DNA of 64,000 nt from Pseudopedobacter sp035496935 (GCA_035496935.1 DATJED010000011.1:186001-250000); one strand, 5' to 3'; shown: positions 1 to 9,933, counted from the stretch's first letter. Notes: a model not told the origin generated them from the sequence alone. Made by a program: numbers and translations.

Positions 1-1
1 A

Positions 2-709
2 GCTGCTTATCATAATTCTAATAAGGAGTTGATGGTTGATGGAGCAAGTATAGCTAGCTCTGTGATTTTTGAAGACCCTACTAAATCACAAGGTAGTAAA
101 TATGATTATTCGAGTGCCTTTGACGCTAAACGACCAAGGGCTAATGGCGATTATTTAAACCTTTCAATGTGCAATGCAAATAGTGCCCGACAAAAGTATA
201 TAGAATTTAAAACCCCCTATTTGGTAAAAGGACGTTATAAGGTTTGGATTTGTTATGTGCAATTTAATTATGGCGCACATTTACAAACCAGTTACGACCC
301 CGGTACACCACAGGAACAAATCCTGCCTAATATCGCTTATACCAATTTGGATTTAGGCGCTTCTGGAGTTAATAAAAATGACATGGGGCAACCAAATGCA
401 GATAATCTGATGTTGGCTCAAGGTTATAAACGCTATATGGCCACCACCGCTGAGTACAGCGCAAATGGCGTGAGAGGTTTAAAGCCTTTATCAGGAAATG
501 ATGCCGTACCTAACGTAGGACGTTTAGCAGGAATTATTAATGTAGAGACTACGGATAGGCATATCATTCGCCTTACAGCAATAGGTGAAGGAAGATGCGC
601 AACTAATAACACCTGGGTGGATATGATTCAGTTCATTCCGGCCGATGATACAGAGCAAAATTATCCTCGTTTCCATGTAACACCAGGGGAATTATTTTAC
701 AGACCATAA
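2..709 (+). CDS. Fasciclin-associated surface protein, C-terminal part (5' end outside window)
   Basis: The reading frame is open from base 2, so this is the 3' part of a gene that begins before the window; the first in-frame start-like codon (TTG at 29) is internal. The visible residues form a predicted beta-rich C-terminal domain. They match the last third of the complete 577-residue fasciclin protein on the other strand (50552-52285): both share the pattern ..EFKTP.L..GKYKVWI.Y.., a GYK.YM segment, an R.W..DMIQFIP-like line and a final RP. By that match the missing N-terminal part should hold a lipoprotein signal and two FAS1 domains. A FAS1 lipoprotein, SusC and SusD follow on the same strand. 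A surface glycan-binding or adhesion role is inferred from context only. Confidence 0.75.
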   Translation, partial: AAYHNSNKELMVDGASIASSVIFEDPTKSQGSKYDYSSAFDAKRPRANGDYLNLSMCNANSARQKYIEFKTPYLVKGRYKVWICYVQFNYGAHLQTSYDPGTPQEQILPNIAYTNLDLGASGVNKNDMGQPNADNLMLAQGYKRYMATTAEYSANGVRGLKPLSGNDAVPNVGRLAGIINVETTDRHIIRLTAIGEGRCATNNTWVDMIQFIPADDTEQNYPRFHVTPGELFYRP

Positions 710-725
710 AAATAAGGATATAAAA

Positions 726-746
726 GCAGGCCCTTTTGCGGCCTGC
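726..746 (+). terminator. Intercistronic hairpin
   Basis: A perfect 7-bp inverted repeat (GCAGGCC / GGCCTGC) with a 7-base loop lies between the stop of the upstream gene and the ATG at 766. It lacks a long T-run after the stem, so a partial terminator or mRNA-processing or stability element is more likely than full termination. Confidence 0.5.
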
Positions 747-765
747 TCATTTAAACCAATTAAGA

Positions 766-2253
766 ATGAAGATATTTACTATACAAAGAGCCATTTTAGT
801 CCTTTTCGGCTTGATAGGTTTTATTTCCTGTCAGGATAAATGGGATGAACACAATGCCGGTTTTAGCTCAGATGCTGATAAAAATTTATTTGAAGTGATC
901 AATGAAAATTCAGATTATTCGAAGTTTGCAGATCTCCTAGATAGATCGGGCTATGCCGATGTTTTAAAATCATCAAAGAATTTTACACTTATTTTGCCTA
1001 CCAACGGAGCCGTAGAAGAAGCTGCCACCACAGTTGATTTTAGTGATACTTTAGCACTACGTTCTTTCGTGGGCTACCATATCATCAACTCGGTATATCA
1101 AATAAACAACACTGCTGATACGATAAAGGGAAAAAACCTAAGAGATAAGTATGTGGATTTTGTTAACGGTAATTTTAATAATATCGTTCCCGAAATCGGC
1201 AATCAGGTTGCTAAAAACGGGATTTTTCATATAGTTAACCATGCTTTAACGCCTTATAAAAACATCTATAATATACTTAAGGAATTTAACGGAGTATCGT
1301 TTCAAAAAGAAGCGCTACTATCTTTTGATACGCTTAAATCCGTGGGAGATACCATTTTACCGTTCAGAAGTCCCGAATTTGTGAGCAGTGTGTACTACCA
1401 CATGAGAAACGAGAAGCAAAAATACACCTACTTTATTTTAAAAGATGATTTCTTTGAATCGGAGTACAATAAACTGGAACCATATTATACTACATCCTAT
1501 TTAGAAAATGGACCAAGGCCAGATAGCACTACAGTATATTTTACCAGACTGAACCTATTGAAAGATTTAATAGTAGCCGGTGATTTTTCTGAAAGTAACA
1601 TGCCAGATACACTGACTTCGTTATCTGGGATGAAATTTAAAGTAGATAAATCGCAAATTATATCATCTCAGGTAGCAAGCAATGGTAGAGTTTATTATGT
1701 GAACAGTTTACCTTATCAGCTAAAAGACCAGATAAGAGGGTTTAAAGTGCTCGGAAAATCACCGAGCGGCTTTATCGAGGGTTATAATTCCGGCAGTGTA
1801 TATTACCGCAACAAACGTGACCTTAGAGATAGCCTTTATAACGACATTGAAGTTTATGACCATAAAATACGTGAGTTTTATGTAAGTTACTTAAAGAGGG
1901 CGGCTTATAAGGTAAAATACAAAGTTTGGGGAAGGGCTATATCTGGCTTATTGGGAGATCCCCAGGCATTGGTGAATGCAGATAAAACTCAAAAAACTTT
2001 TACTCAGTACATACATTTTTTTAATCCCCAGACCGGCCTTTTTGATTATACCGTAAAAGACAAGAACGATTTACCGGTAAAGAAATTCTCTTATGAGGTT
2101 GTACCACTAAATCATGATGAAGTATATTTAGGTGAATATGAAAAATCAGAGTTCGGAAACCTGAATTTGAGACTCCAGTCGCAACCGTCTGTAACTAAAG
2201 ACGACAACACACTGATCTTAGAATATTTACGATTTGAACCTATTTTACCATAA
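766..2253 (+). CDS. Fasciclin (FAS1) domain lipoprotein, SusC/D-linked
   Basis: Encodes about 495 residues. I chose the ATG at 766 because it is followed by a typical lipoprotein signal (hydrophobic run ending GFISC, Cys22). The open frame extends upstream to a TTG at 736, but that lies inside the intercistronic hairpin. Residues about 38-165 look like a FAS1 domain (LDRSGYADVL, FTLILPTNGAV, NGIFHIVNHAL). A second degenerate FAS1-like unit ends near NGRVYYVNSLPY, followed by a beta-rich C-terminal region with a YKVKYKVWGR segment. It is paralogous to the 490-residue protein at 48986-50458 and sits at the same place relative to SusC/SusD. FAS1 domains are known from cell-adhesion proteins. A role as surface glycan-binding partner of the adjacent SusC is inferred. 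Five bases separate its stop from the next start. Confidence 0.8.
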   Translation: MKIFTIQRAILVLFGLIGFISCQDKWDEHNAGFSSDADKNLFEVINENSDYSKFADLLDRSGYADVLKSSKNFTLILPTNGAVEEAATTVDFSDTLALRSFVGYHIINSVYQINNTADTIKGKNLRDKYVDFVNGNFNNIVPEIGNQVAKNGIFHIVNHALTPYKNIYNILKEFNGVSFQKEALLSFDTLKSVGDTILPFRSPEFVSSVYYHMRNEKQKYTYFILKDDFFESEYNKLEPYYTTSYLENGPRPDSTTVYFTRLNLLKDLIVAGDFSESNMPDTLTSLSGMKFKVDKSQIISSQVASNGRVYYVNSLPYQLKDQIRGFKVLGKSPSGFIEGYNSGSVYYRNKRDLRDSLYNDIEVYDHKIREFYVSYLKRAAYKVKYKVWGRAISGLLGDPQALVNADKTQKTFTQYIHFFNPQTGLFDYTVKDKNDLPVKKFSYEVVPLNHDEVYLGEYEKSEFGNLNLRLQSQPSVTKDDNTLILEYLRFEPILP

Positions 2254-2258
2254 ATTAA

Positions 2259-5200
2259 ATGAACCTTATGTCTAATTATAAAATACTAACACTGAGTGCT
2301 GTATTTCTACTCGCTCTTAGCGTTAACCAGGATATTTATAGCCAGGAAAAGCAACCTAATGAGAAAGCTCTAGCAAATAAAGTTACCCAAGGACAGAAAA
2401 TAAAAGGAAAAGTAATAGACGGCCAAACCGGAGCACCTCTGGTAGGGGTTAATGTGAGCGTAGCAAAATATTCTGCTAAGATCACAGATCAGAAAGGCGA
2501 GTTTGAACTTTCTGTACCTAATTTGAGAACTAACATTGAAGCAGCAATTGTGGGCTATGATACTAAAATGGTTCCTGCCAACAAAACCAACGTTACAATA
2601 GTTCTCTATCCAAAAGGAAGTAAATCGTTATATGCTAAATCAAACACGCCTTTCTCAAACGGAGAAAAGTATTTAACCCAGATGACGGGCGCCGTTGAGA
2701 TTGTTGATTTAAATGGTGCGTGGGAACAAAATTCCGAAACGATAGATAACTATCTACAAGGAAAGCTGTCAGGAGTTCAAATTATCCGTAAATCCGGTAC
2801 ACCATCAATGGGAGCTAACGTGATGTTAAGAGGGTTTAATTCTTTATATACTCAAAATCAACCCTTGTATATTGTAGATGGACTGATTTATAATGCAGAA
2901 ATCCACAGCTCGTCGATAACCAACGGTCATGAGAACAATCCGCTACAGAACATTGATGTACGGGATATAGAAAGCATAACCGTACTGAAAGATGCGGTAG
3001 CTATTTCTATATACGGTGCCAAAGCTGCAAACGGAGTTATTGTGATTAACACTAACCGGGCTAGAGAATTAACTACCAAAATTGATTTTGAGGTAACCAC
3101 AGGCGTAAATCAAACCCCAAAAAGCCTTCCGGTAATGAATGCTTTTAATTATAGAAGTTATTTGAATGATGTTTTAGAAACTTCAACTTTAACAGGTGAG
3201 GAAATAGCATCGTTGCCTTTTAATAATGATAATCCAAATTACATCAACTACCCGATTTATCATAATGATACAGATTGGCAAAACGAAGTGTTTAAAACCG
3301 CGGTAGACAAAAGCTATTATTTGAAAGTTACCGGTGGAGATAATATTGCTAAATACGCACTATCGGTAGGTTTCTCGGATGATAATGGTGTAATAGCTAA
3401 TACCAGACAAAACAAATATACAGCTCGTTTTAATTCTGATTTAAATTTGACTAAAAAACTAACAGCACAAACTAATATTTCTTTGGGTTATGGCCAACAG
3501 GATTTAAAAGACCAGGGATTTGCACCAAACACAAATCCAATCTTTTTAGCGCTTACTAAATCTCCTTTTTTAAATACCAACGAACTTGCAGAGGACGGTA
3601 CTGTTTCTCCAAATTATGCAACTTCTGATTATTTTGGTTTTTCTAACCCACTCCAGATCATTTACAACGGAGAGAATTCGAAGAAATCATATAGATTCTT
3701 AGGAGGTGTTAACTTTGATTACAAACTAAGCGAAAAGGTAAAACTGAGCAATATAACCGGAATTACTTATGATAAAGCTCAAGAGAATTTCTTTGTGCCG
3801 GCAAAAGGCATAGCTACTGAAATTATAAACAACAATATCGTAACTAGCCGTTTAGGAACACAGGTGGCAAGATATTTTTCTATATCTAACGATTTACGAG
3901 CAACTTATTCAGAGACTTTTAACAACAGATACAAGTTAAATACTTTTGCTGGCATCAGATATATGCACAATGATGCGGAACAGGATTATGCTTTAGGTTA
4001 TAATTCTGCCACTGATGACCTAGTGAGTATTGGAAACAGTAACGCCGCAATCAGAACTTTTGGTGGCCAGATTGGGGAATGGGCTAATTTAACATTCTAT
4101 GGTTTAGCTGATTTTTCAATTGATAACAGATTTATTATCAATGCAGCCATCTCCTTAGACGGATCTTCCAGGTTTGGCGACAAAGCCGAAGGAGGCATTA
4201 ACTTTAGCAACAACGCTTTCGGTGTTTTTCCTTCTATTGGCGGTGCTTGGGTTATCTCTTCCGAAGACTTTGTGAAGAATGCCAACAATATTAATTTATT
4301 GAAATATAGAATTAGTTACGGCTTAACAGGTAACGATGACATAGGGAATTTTAACGCCCGCCAAAACTATGTTTCCCAAAACTTCTTGGGAGTACAAGGT
4401 TTGGTAAGAGAGGGTGTTTCTAATCCTTACCTACGTTGGGAAACTGTGAGAAAGTTTAATACCGGATTTGATTTATCGATGTTTAAAGAGCGGTTAAATT
4501 TAAGCATCGACTTTTACCAGAACCGTACTGATAAGATGTTGACCTATCAAAAAGGAAATTCCCTTTCTGGCGTTGCATATTATCTCGATAATAGCGGAGC
4601 CATGAAAAACACAGGGATTGATGTAAGTCTTTTTGGTAAAATTACCCAAGGAACGGTTAAATGGGAAGCAGGCTTTAACTTAGGAACTTACAAAAATGAA
4701 ATTGTAGACTTGCCCGAAACAATTTATACTAATGTAGCAGGTGCCACCTATATAACCAAAGAAGGATCCGCGGCTAATCTGTTTTACGGATATAAATTCA
4801 AAGGTGTTTATAGCACTCAAGCTGATGCTGACGCCAATGGTTTATCAAAGTACGATGTTGCAGGTAATACCATCCCGTTTCAGGCTGGCGATGCCATATT
4901 CGAAGATAAAGACAACAATCACATAATAGATGAAAATGATCGCTATGCAATAGGCAATCCTAATCCCGATTTCTATGGAGGTTTCAATAATACACTATCT
5001 TATAAAAATTGGTCATTGGGCGCATTGTTTACTTTCAGCGTCGGCAATGAGGCATATAATTATACCCGAGCAAGCCTTGAATCTGGAAGCACTATCTATA
5101 ACCAAACAGATGCATTATTAAACAGGTGGAAAGCGGAGGGACAGATTACCAATATCCCTAAGGTGAGCTATGGAGATCCAATGGGCAACTCACGGTTTTC

Positions 5201-5453
5201 TGATAGATGGGTTGAAGACGCTTCTTACCTGCGATTAAGACAGCTTTCCTTGGCATATCAGTTTACGTTTAATAAAGGAATTCTTAATTATGTTAAAATT
5301 TATGGAACAGCTAACAACCTGTTTACTTTGAGTAAGTATTTAGGCTATGATCCGGAATTTAGCATGAATACAGATGTTTACAGACAGGGGATTGATGCGA
5401 CTTTAGAACCACAGTTCAAATCTTTTCAATTAGGCGTACGTTTAGGATTATAA
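2259..5453 (+). CDS. SusC/RagA-type TonB-dependent outer-membrane transporter (copy A)
   Basis: A 1064-residue outer-membrane receptor expected to import oligosaccharides with its SusD partner. Order: signal peptide (to about residue 29, ending YSQ), a carboxypeptidase-regulatory-like beta domain (about 48-115, KIKGKVIDGQTGAPLVGVNV), plug domain with SusC hallmarks (YLQGKLSGVQI, VMLRGFNSLY, PLYIVDGLIY, IESITVLKDAV, IYGAKAANGV), then a long beta-barrel ending LGVRLGL. The VVIGYGTQ-type segment found before the plug in the SusC at 10379 is not recognisable here; that stretch reads as an unrelated linker. Met1 (2259) and Met4 (2268) are both possible starts. It is clearly paralogous to the SusC at 45778-48969. 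SusD follows after 4 bases. Confidence 0.93.
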   Translation: MNLMSNYKILTLSAVFLLALSVNQDIYSQEKQPNEKALANKVTQGQKIKGKVIDGQTGAPLVGVNVSVAKYSAKITDQKGEFELSVPNLRTNIEAAIVGYDTKMVPANKTNVTIVLYPKGSKSLYAKSNTPFSNGEKYLTQMTGAVEIVDLNGAWEQNSETIDNYLQGKLSGVQIIRKSGTPSMGANVMLRGFNSLYTQNQPLYIVDGLIYNAEIHSSSITNGHENNPLQNIDVRDIESITVLKDAVAISIYGAKAANGVIVINTNRARELTTKIDFEVTTGVNQTPKSLPVMNAFNYRSYLNDVLETSTLTGEEIASLPFNNDNPNYINYPIYHNDTDWQNEVFKTAVDKSYYLKVTGGDNIAKYALSVGFSDDNGVIANTRQNKYTARFNSDLNLTKKLTAQTNISLGYGQQDLKDQGFAPNTNPIFLALTKSPFLNTNELAEDGTVSPNYATSDYFGFSNPLQIIYNGENSKKSYRFLGGVNFDYKLSEKVKLSNITGITYDKAQENFFVPAKGIATEIINNNIVTSRLGTQVARYFSISNDLRATYSETFNNRYKLNTFAGIRYMHNDAEQDYALGYNSATDDLVSIGNSNAAIRTFGGQIGEWANLTFYGLADFSIDNRFIINAAISLDGSSRFGDKAEGGINFSNNAFGVFPSIGGAWVISSEDFVKNANNINLLKYRISYGLTGNDDIGNFNARQNYVSQNFLGVQGLVREGVSNPYLRWETVRKFNTGFDLSMFKERLNLSIDFYQNRTDKMLTYQKGNSLSGVAYYLDNSGAMKNTGIDVSLFGKITQGTVKWEAGFNLGTYKNEIVDLPETIYTNVAGATYITKEGSAANLFYGYKFKGVYSTQADADANGLSKYDVAGNTIPFQAGDAIFEDKDNNHIIDENDRYAIGNPNPDFYGGFNNTLSYKNWSLGALFTFSVGNEAYNYTRASLESGSTIYNQTDALLNRWKAEGQITNIPKVSYGDPMGNSRFSDRWVEDASYLRLRQLSLAYQFTFNKGILNYVKIYGTANNLFTLSKYLGYDPEFSMNTDVYRQGIDATLEPQFKSFQLGVRLGL

Positions 5454-5457
5454 AATT

Positions 5458-7284
5458 ATGAACATGTTAAAAATATACAATAGAGATACTTTTAAGCTAT
5501 TTGCAATAGTTGCAGGCTTAATGTTTACTGCGAGCTCTTGTAAAAAGACCTTAGATATCCTTCCGCAGGATAAACTGGATCAAACGCAGGTGTACAATAC
5601 ACTTGCAGATGCTGATGCGGCGGTAATTGGGATATATGGGCAGTTTGCTTCTTTAGGTAAGCAATATATACTTTTTAATGAGCTAAGGGCCGATTTGATG
5701 GATGTTACTATAAATGCAGATCCGTTTTTACAGCAACTGTCAGAACATAGCGCAACTTTGGATAACCCATATATAGATCCAACTCCTTTTTATAAGGTGA
5801 TAGCGAATTGTAATGATGCCATTAAAAATTTCAAGGTTATGGTGCAAAAGAGCAAAATTAGTGAAGACGACTTCAACCAGCGTTATTCTGATTTGGTTGC
5901 TTTACGCTCTTTCATCTATTTTCAATTGGCAATCCATTATGGTAATGTACCTTATATTACTCAGCCTATAGAGAATGTTGACGACCTTAAAGCATCAAAT
6001 GATTTTCCTAAAATTGGGCTGGATGCAATGATTGATTCATTGATTAATATAACAAGCACTTTGCCTTATGCTGAATCTTACGCCTATTCCACCACGTCGT
6101 CCATGAACTATACGGTGGACGGAGTGAGTACCCGAAAAGTTTTTATCAATAAGCCAGAGCTTATAGGGGAACTTTATTTATGGAAAGGCGATTATTTGGA
6201 AGCGGCTAGGTGGTTCAAGAAAAATCTATCTGCAGAAGATAATAACACAGATGTTAACCACCAAGTAGAAGATAATAGAATTGGTTGGCAATTTAATACG
6301 ATTTCTTTTACCAGAAGTCAAACTGCCTCTTCTTTAGTTAATTCTACTACCGAAGGGTGGAGAGCCATGTTCGCACAACCGAATACCAGTAGAATCTGGA
6401 ACGCTGAATGGACATGGGGAATACCTTATGACAATGCTTTTGCTCCTGGCAATCCTTTTGTAGAGTTAACATCAAACAGCGAAAAGGGTGGAAAGTATTT
6501 GGTGAAACCATCGCAAAAAATAATTGACCTTTGGAACGCCCAAACTTTAACAAATGGAGTGCCTGGTGATGCTAGGGGAAAATTGTCATACAGCGTCACT
6601 TCAGATTTGGATCAGAATCCTGTAATTACGAAGCTTACCGAAAGCGTATCTCCGCTGAGTGTTTTGAATAAAGGCGGTAATTGGAATATTTACAGGGCAG
6701 CAAGTACACATTTAAAATTTGCAGAGGCAGCCAACCGTGATGGGCAGGGAAAATTAGCTTATGCTTTGTTAAATAACGGTTTGTTGAATACTTTTTATGA
6801 TGGCACTTATAGTGGAACCGACCAGTCTGGAACTACAAAAGTACCCGCGAATTTTGACGAAGCAAATACCGCAATTACACCTTACCCAGAAGGTACCCCT
6901 TATTATTTTGATGCGAGAGATTTTGCTATTGGCAGAGGGATAAACTGGTACAGAAACCAAGGCATAAGAGGGAGAGCAATGGAGCCTCGTTTGGAATTGC
7001 CAGGCATTGTTTATAGAGACGTATACAACAAAAGAATTCAGGATTTTAACGTAGATGTTACTTTGTTAGAGGACAAACTAATTGAAGAGGCCGCAATGGA
7101 GTTAGCGTTTGAGGGAAGCCGTTGGAGTGATTTGATGCGTATTGCCAGAAGAAGGAATAACCCGGCATTTTTAGCAGATAAAATTTACGAAAAACTTCAG
7201 AAAGCTGGCAATCCTAAAGCTGCAGAAGTACAGGCAAAATTAATGAATCCTGACAATTGGTTTCTACCGTTCAAGTTAAATTAA
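5458..7284 (+). CDS. SusD/RagB-type nutrient-binding lipoprotein (copy A)
   Basis: A 608-residue outer-membrane lipoprotein that should cap the preceding SusC and bind glycan. The signal ends in a lipobox (TASSC, Cys28). N-terminal SusD features follow (DILPQDKLDQTQVYNT, DADAAVIGIYG), with a helical TPR-like region, and the typical C-terminal SusD/RagB signature EEAAMELAFEGSRWSDLMR. Start at 5458 or at Met3 (5464). The close paralogue is the SusD at 44074-45759; both share ILFNELR/IVLNELR and CNDAIKNF segments and the ending N..NW.LPFK. It is the last gene of this plus-strand group; a strong terminator follows and no enzyme gene is attached to this copy. Confidence 0.92.
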   Translation: MNMLKIYNRDTFKLFAIVAGLMFTASSCKKTLDILPQDKLDQTQVYNTLADADAAVIGIYGQFASLGKQYILFNELRADLMDVTINADPFLQQLSEHSATLDNPYIDPTPFYKVIANCNDAIKNFKVMVQKSKISEDDFNQRYSDLVALRSFIYFQLAIHYGNVPYITQPIENVDDLKASNDFPKIGLDAMIDSLINITSTLPYAESYAYSTTSSMNYTVDGVSTRKVFINKPELIGELYLWKGDYLEAARWFKKNLSAEDNNTDVNHQVEDNRIGWQFNTISFTRSQTASSLVNSTTEGWRAMFAQPNTSRIWNAEWTWGIPYDNAFAPGNPFVELTSNSEKGGKYLVKPSQKIIDLWNAQTLTNGVPGDARGKLSYSVTSDLDQNPVITKLTESVSPLSVLNKGGNWNIYRAASTHLKFAEAANRDGQGKLAYALLNNGLLNTFYDGTYSGTDQSGTTKVPANFDEANTAITPYPEGTPYYFDARDFAIGRGINWYRNQGIRGRAMEPRLELPGIVYRDVYNKRIQDFNVDVTLLEDKLIEEAAMELAFEGSRWSDLMRIARRRNNPAFLADKIYEKLQKAGNPKAAEVQAKLMNPDNWFLPFKLN

Positions 7285-7304
7285 AACGATTCTGTTTTAT
7301 ACGT

Positions 7305-7340
7305 AAAAAGGCTGTCTTGGAAAAGACGGCCTTTTTGTTT
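7305..7340 (+). terminator. Strong intrinsic terminator after susD copy A
   Basis: A 14-bp stem (7305-7318 with 7323-7336, one G-U pair, GGAA loop) begins with A5 on the left and ends with T5 on the right, followed by GTTT. It lies 20 bases after the susD stop. The A/T symmetry means it could also work for the convergent minus-strand gene ending at 7495. Confidence 0.85.
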
Positions 7341-7494
7341 AGGTCTAATTCTCACCAACGATCGTTCTTCCTTTATGGTGATGGAAATAAGTATTTACTG
7401 TTTTATCGCATCATTTCTGAACATATTCAGTTGCCATTGCCTAGGCATACTTTTTAATTCTTTATACATAGAGGCTTCAGTTTGTTTGTGTAAA

Positions 7495-9933
7495 CTATGG
7501 TTTGTTAATAATTGTTTCCGTTACAAAAGGATTGCCTAACGAACTTACGCCCTGTATATTTAGTCTGAGTTTTGATTTTGTAGGTTTGTGGAAATAAAAT
7601 GTTGCTTCACCATTTTCATCGGTTTCAATTATCGGGTTCCAGTATAATGTAATACCACGATCAATCTGTTGCTTATTATCCGAATCTGCCGGATAAAACT
7701 GTTTAGCCTGATAGTAACCGTTTAATATTGCTACAATTGGGTTTCCTTTTGCGCCCAGTGTAGAACCCTCTTTTAAAGTCAGGTAAACTAAAAAATAATC
7801 TTTCGGTCCTGATTCGGTCCCTCGTACTAAATGCTTGATAGTTACATAAGTGATTTCTGACATCGATAAATTTAGATAGGTATCGTATATATTGTCGCGT
7901 ATTTCGGTGTTAGCGTCTTCATCGTCGAAGTTGTATTCCATAAAGTCCTGACTTTTATTGTTCACAATAAATCTCGGATAAATTACACTTGTTCCGTGGT
8001 GAAAAACTATGTAATTATTTGATCCCGAATCGGGTGCGGCTTGCTTTGAGTTCGTTAATAAATAGTGGCTCAAACTCTGATAGCTTGAGTCGGCCGGAGA
8101 AATCGTGAAGTTCTCATCTTTATAACCAAAATCGTTTAACAATATATCACCAACTAAAATGGGTTTACCGTCTTTTACCTTCACCTCTTCCAACAATATC
8201 CTGTCATAAATAGAAGGTTTGGTTTTTTGTATTACTGCATACTGGTCTCTTATTTCATTAGCCATACGCTGTAAACTGTCATCTTTAGTTTCTTGCTCAT
8301 CTGGTACAAAAGATACGGGCTTAAAAAGCGGGTCAAGCGTTATCCAGCCTTCATTGTTTATTTTTTTATTTACGGCATTTACTTTAAAGGTTTGTTCACC
8401 GATAAATTTGGCATTGTCGAAATAGAAATTTCCATTTTTATCAGTTGTTCCCGAAAAAAGCTGGCTCTGGCTTTCTCCAATAGACCTAATTGTAACATTA
8501 GAAGAAGGTATGGGCTTGTCACCTATTTTCCTTTTTACACTCCCCGAAACCGTGATGCCACTTTCTGGTATATGGGTAATAACAAATGCGGTATCCAAAA
8601 TATTTTTCCATAAAAAGTCTCTCCAGCCTTGGGTAAGCATCAATAAATCAAGTTGTTTTTTTCGTAGCGGATTGTTTTCATCAAAATATTGTTTCGGATT
8701 TTCAACCCTACCCTTCAGCTCAGATTCTAACATCAAATAAGAAGCAATATTACTCTTTTCATCCCCGGAAAAAGCGTCGTTTAACACGGCGACGGAAAAT
8801 GTGCCTTGTAAAGTACGGTTTTCTTGACCGTTGATCTTGACAGTTATCTTAGTTCCTTGGTCTGTTTGTTGGGTGTCTTTGCTAACAGTCAATGTCACCT
8901 GCTGTTTTATCGGATGTTCAGTATAAACCAATCTTTCACAGTTAGGTCTGCCCTCAGCATCATATAGTGTTAACGCAACAATGCCTCCCGGAAACTTATC
9001 TTTGTAAACCTTTACAGCCTGTGTTAAACTTCTTAAAGGAAATTGTACTTTAAAGCACTCTATTCCGTGGCTTTTGCCCACTAAGAGTACATCCTTATCC
9101 TTAAGATTTGAGATTTCGTTTGTGCTGATGATAATTTGGTAGAGGCTGTCTTTTTCGTTGATGTGCATGGAATAGCCTTTAGAAAGTGCCATCGGCAGTT
9201 TTTTATTAAATTCTTGACCATTACTCAGCTGTCCCTTAGCGTAGTAGGTTTCTCCGGATACAGGTTTCAACAAAAAAGTGCCAACACCTTGTTTATTTTC
9301 TAACACCGTAATTAATTCTCCTTTGCTGTTAACAATGCTTCCATTTACAGACTCACCGCCATCTGTTTTAAAAGCGACAACAGAGGCCACATCATTCAAT
9401 AACGAACCTCCTTCGGGTAAAAACTGAATTAATGCTTTTTTAATCTTATTAGAAGAAGTAATTGGTTTGTTAGAATTAGTTCCCGAAGCAGTTTTCGGCT
9501 TATCTTTTGAATTGCTGGCTTTTGGTGGCGATACAACAATTATTTTTTTCTCGAAAATAAAATTATCTCCAAAATTCCTCATCCAGTTGGTCCACGCCCT
9601 TAACAAATAGTTGCCCGGTTCCAGTGTATCTTCTAACTCAAAGTCTCCATAACCTTTCCCTTCTTTTAGCTGTATAATTTGTTTTTGTATATGATAATCT
9701 TTGTTCGTGGAAGCCAGCTCAGCATATAAAGTATTGCTCGTATTTAAAAAATGATTGTCCTGGGCGTTTACTAAAAAAGCACTGTACCATAGCGTTTCGC
9801 CGGCAACGTATATCTGGCGGTCGGTGCGGACAAAAACTTTTTCGAAAAAAACTTTGGTTTGGGTACTAGTCTGGCTTTTCGCACTCGATCCAATGAGGGC
9901 AACAAGTATTACAAGAAATACACATTTTTTCAT
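7495..9933 (-). CDS. Large exported MG2/alpha-2-macroglobulin-like protein
   Basis: An 812-residue exported protein: Sec signal (MKKCVFLVILVALIGSSAKSQ) then an N-terminal MG2-like beta domain (FVRTDRQIYVAGETLWYSAF, EPGNYLLRAWTNWMRNFGD). Several beta-sandwich segments follow, including a carboxypeptidase-regulatory-like stretch (ITVSGSVKRKIGDKPIPSSNV), and the C-terminus holds ENGEATFYFHKPTKSKLRLNI. Proteins of this build are common in Bacteroidota, often near surface-export or TonB-system genes; their function is not established and I assign none. It is read opposite to both neighbouring SusC/SusD groups and looks like a separate transcription unit. No thioester motif or enzymatic motif was seen. 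Confidence 0.75.
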   Translation of the reverse strand: MKKCVFLVILVALIGSSAKSQTSTQTKVFFEKVFVRTDRQIYVAGETLWYSAFLVNAQDNHFLNTSNTLYAELASTNKDYHIQKQIIQLKEGKGYGDFELEDTLEPGNYLLRAWTNWMRNFGDNFIFEKKIIVVSPPKASNSKDKPKTASGTNSNKPITSSNKIKKALIQFLPEGGSLLNDVASVVAFKTDGGESVNGSIVNSKGELITVLENKQGVGTFLLKPVSGETYYAKGQLSNGQEFNKKLPMALSKGYSMHINEKDSLYQIIISTNEISNLKDKDVLLVGKSHGIECFKVQFPLRSLTQAVKVYKDKFPGGIVALTLYDAEGRPNCERLVYTEHPIKQQVTLTVSKDTQQTDQGTKITVKINGQENRTLQGTFSVAVLNDAFSGDEKSNIASYLMLESELKGRVENPKQYFDENNPLRKKQLDLLMLTQGWRDFLWKNILDTAFVITHIPESGITVSGSVKRKIGDKPIPSSNVTIRSIGESQSQLFSGTTDKNGNFYFDNAKFIGEQTFKVNAVNKKINNEGWITLDPLFKPVSFVPDEQETKDDSLQRMANEIRDQYAVIQKTKPSIYDRILLEEVKVKDGKPILVGDILLNDFGYKDENFTISPADSSYQSLSHYLLTNSKQAAPDSGSNNYIVFHHGTSVIYPRFIVNNKSQDFMEYNFDDEDANTEIRDNIYDTYLNLSMSEITYVTIKHLVRGTESGPKDYFLVYLTLKEGSTLGAKGNPIVAILNGYYQAKQFYPADSDNKQQIDRGITLYWNPIIETDENGEATFYFHKPTKSKLRLNIQGVSSLGNPFVTETIINKP

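Noticed and set aside
7257..7457. Plus-strand open frame over the end of susD and its terminator
   Set aside because: It overlaps susD in another frame and runs through the terminator hairpin; no support.
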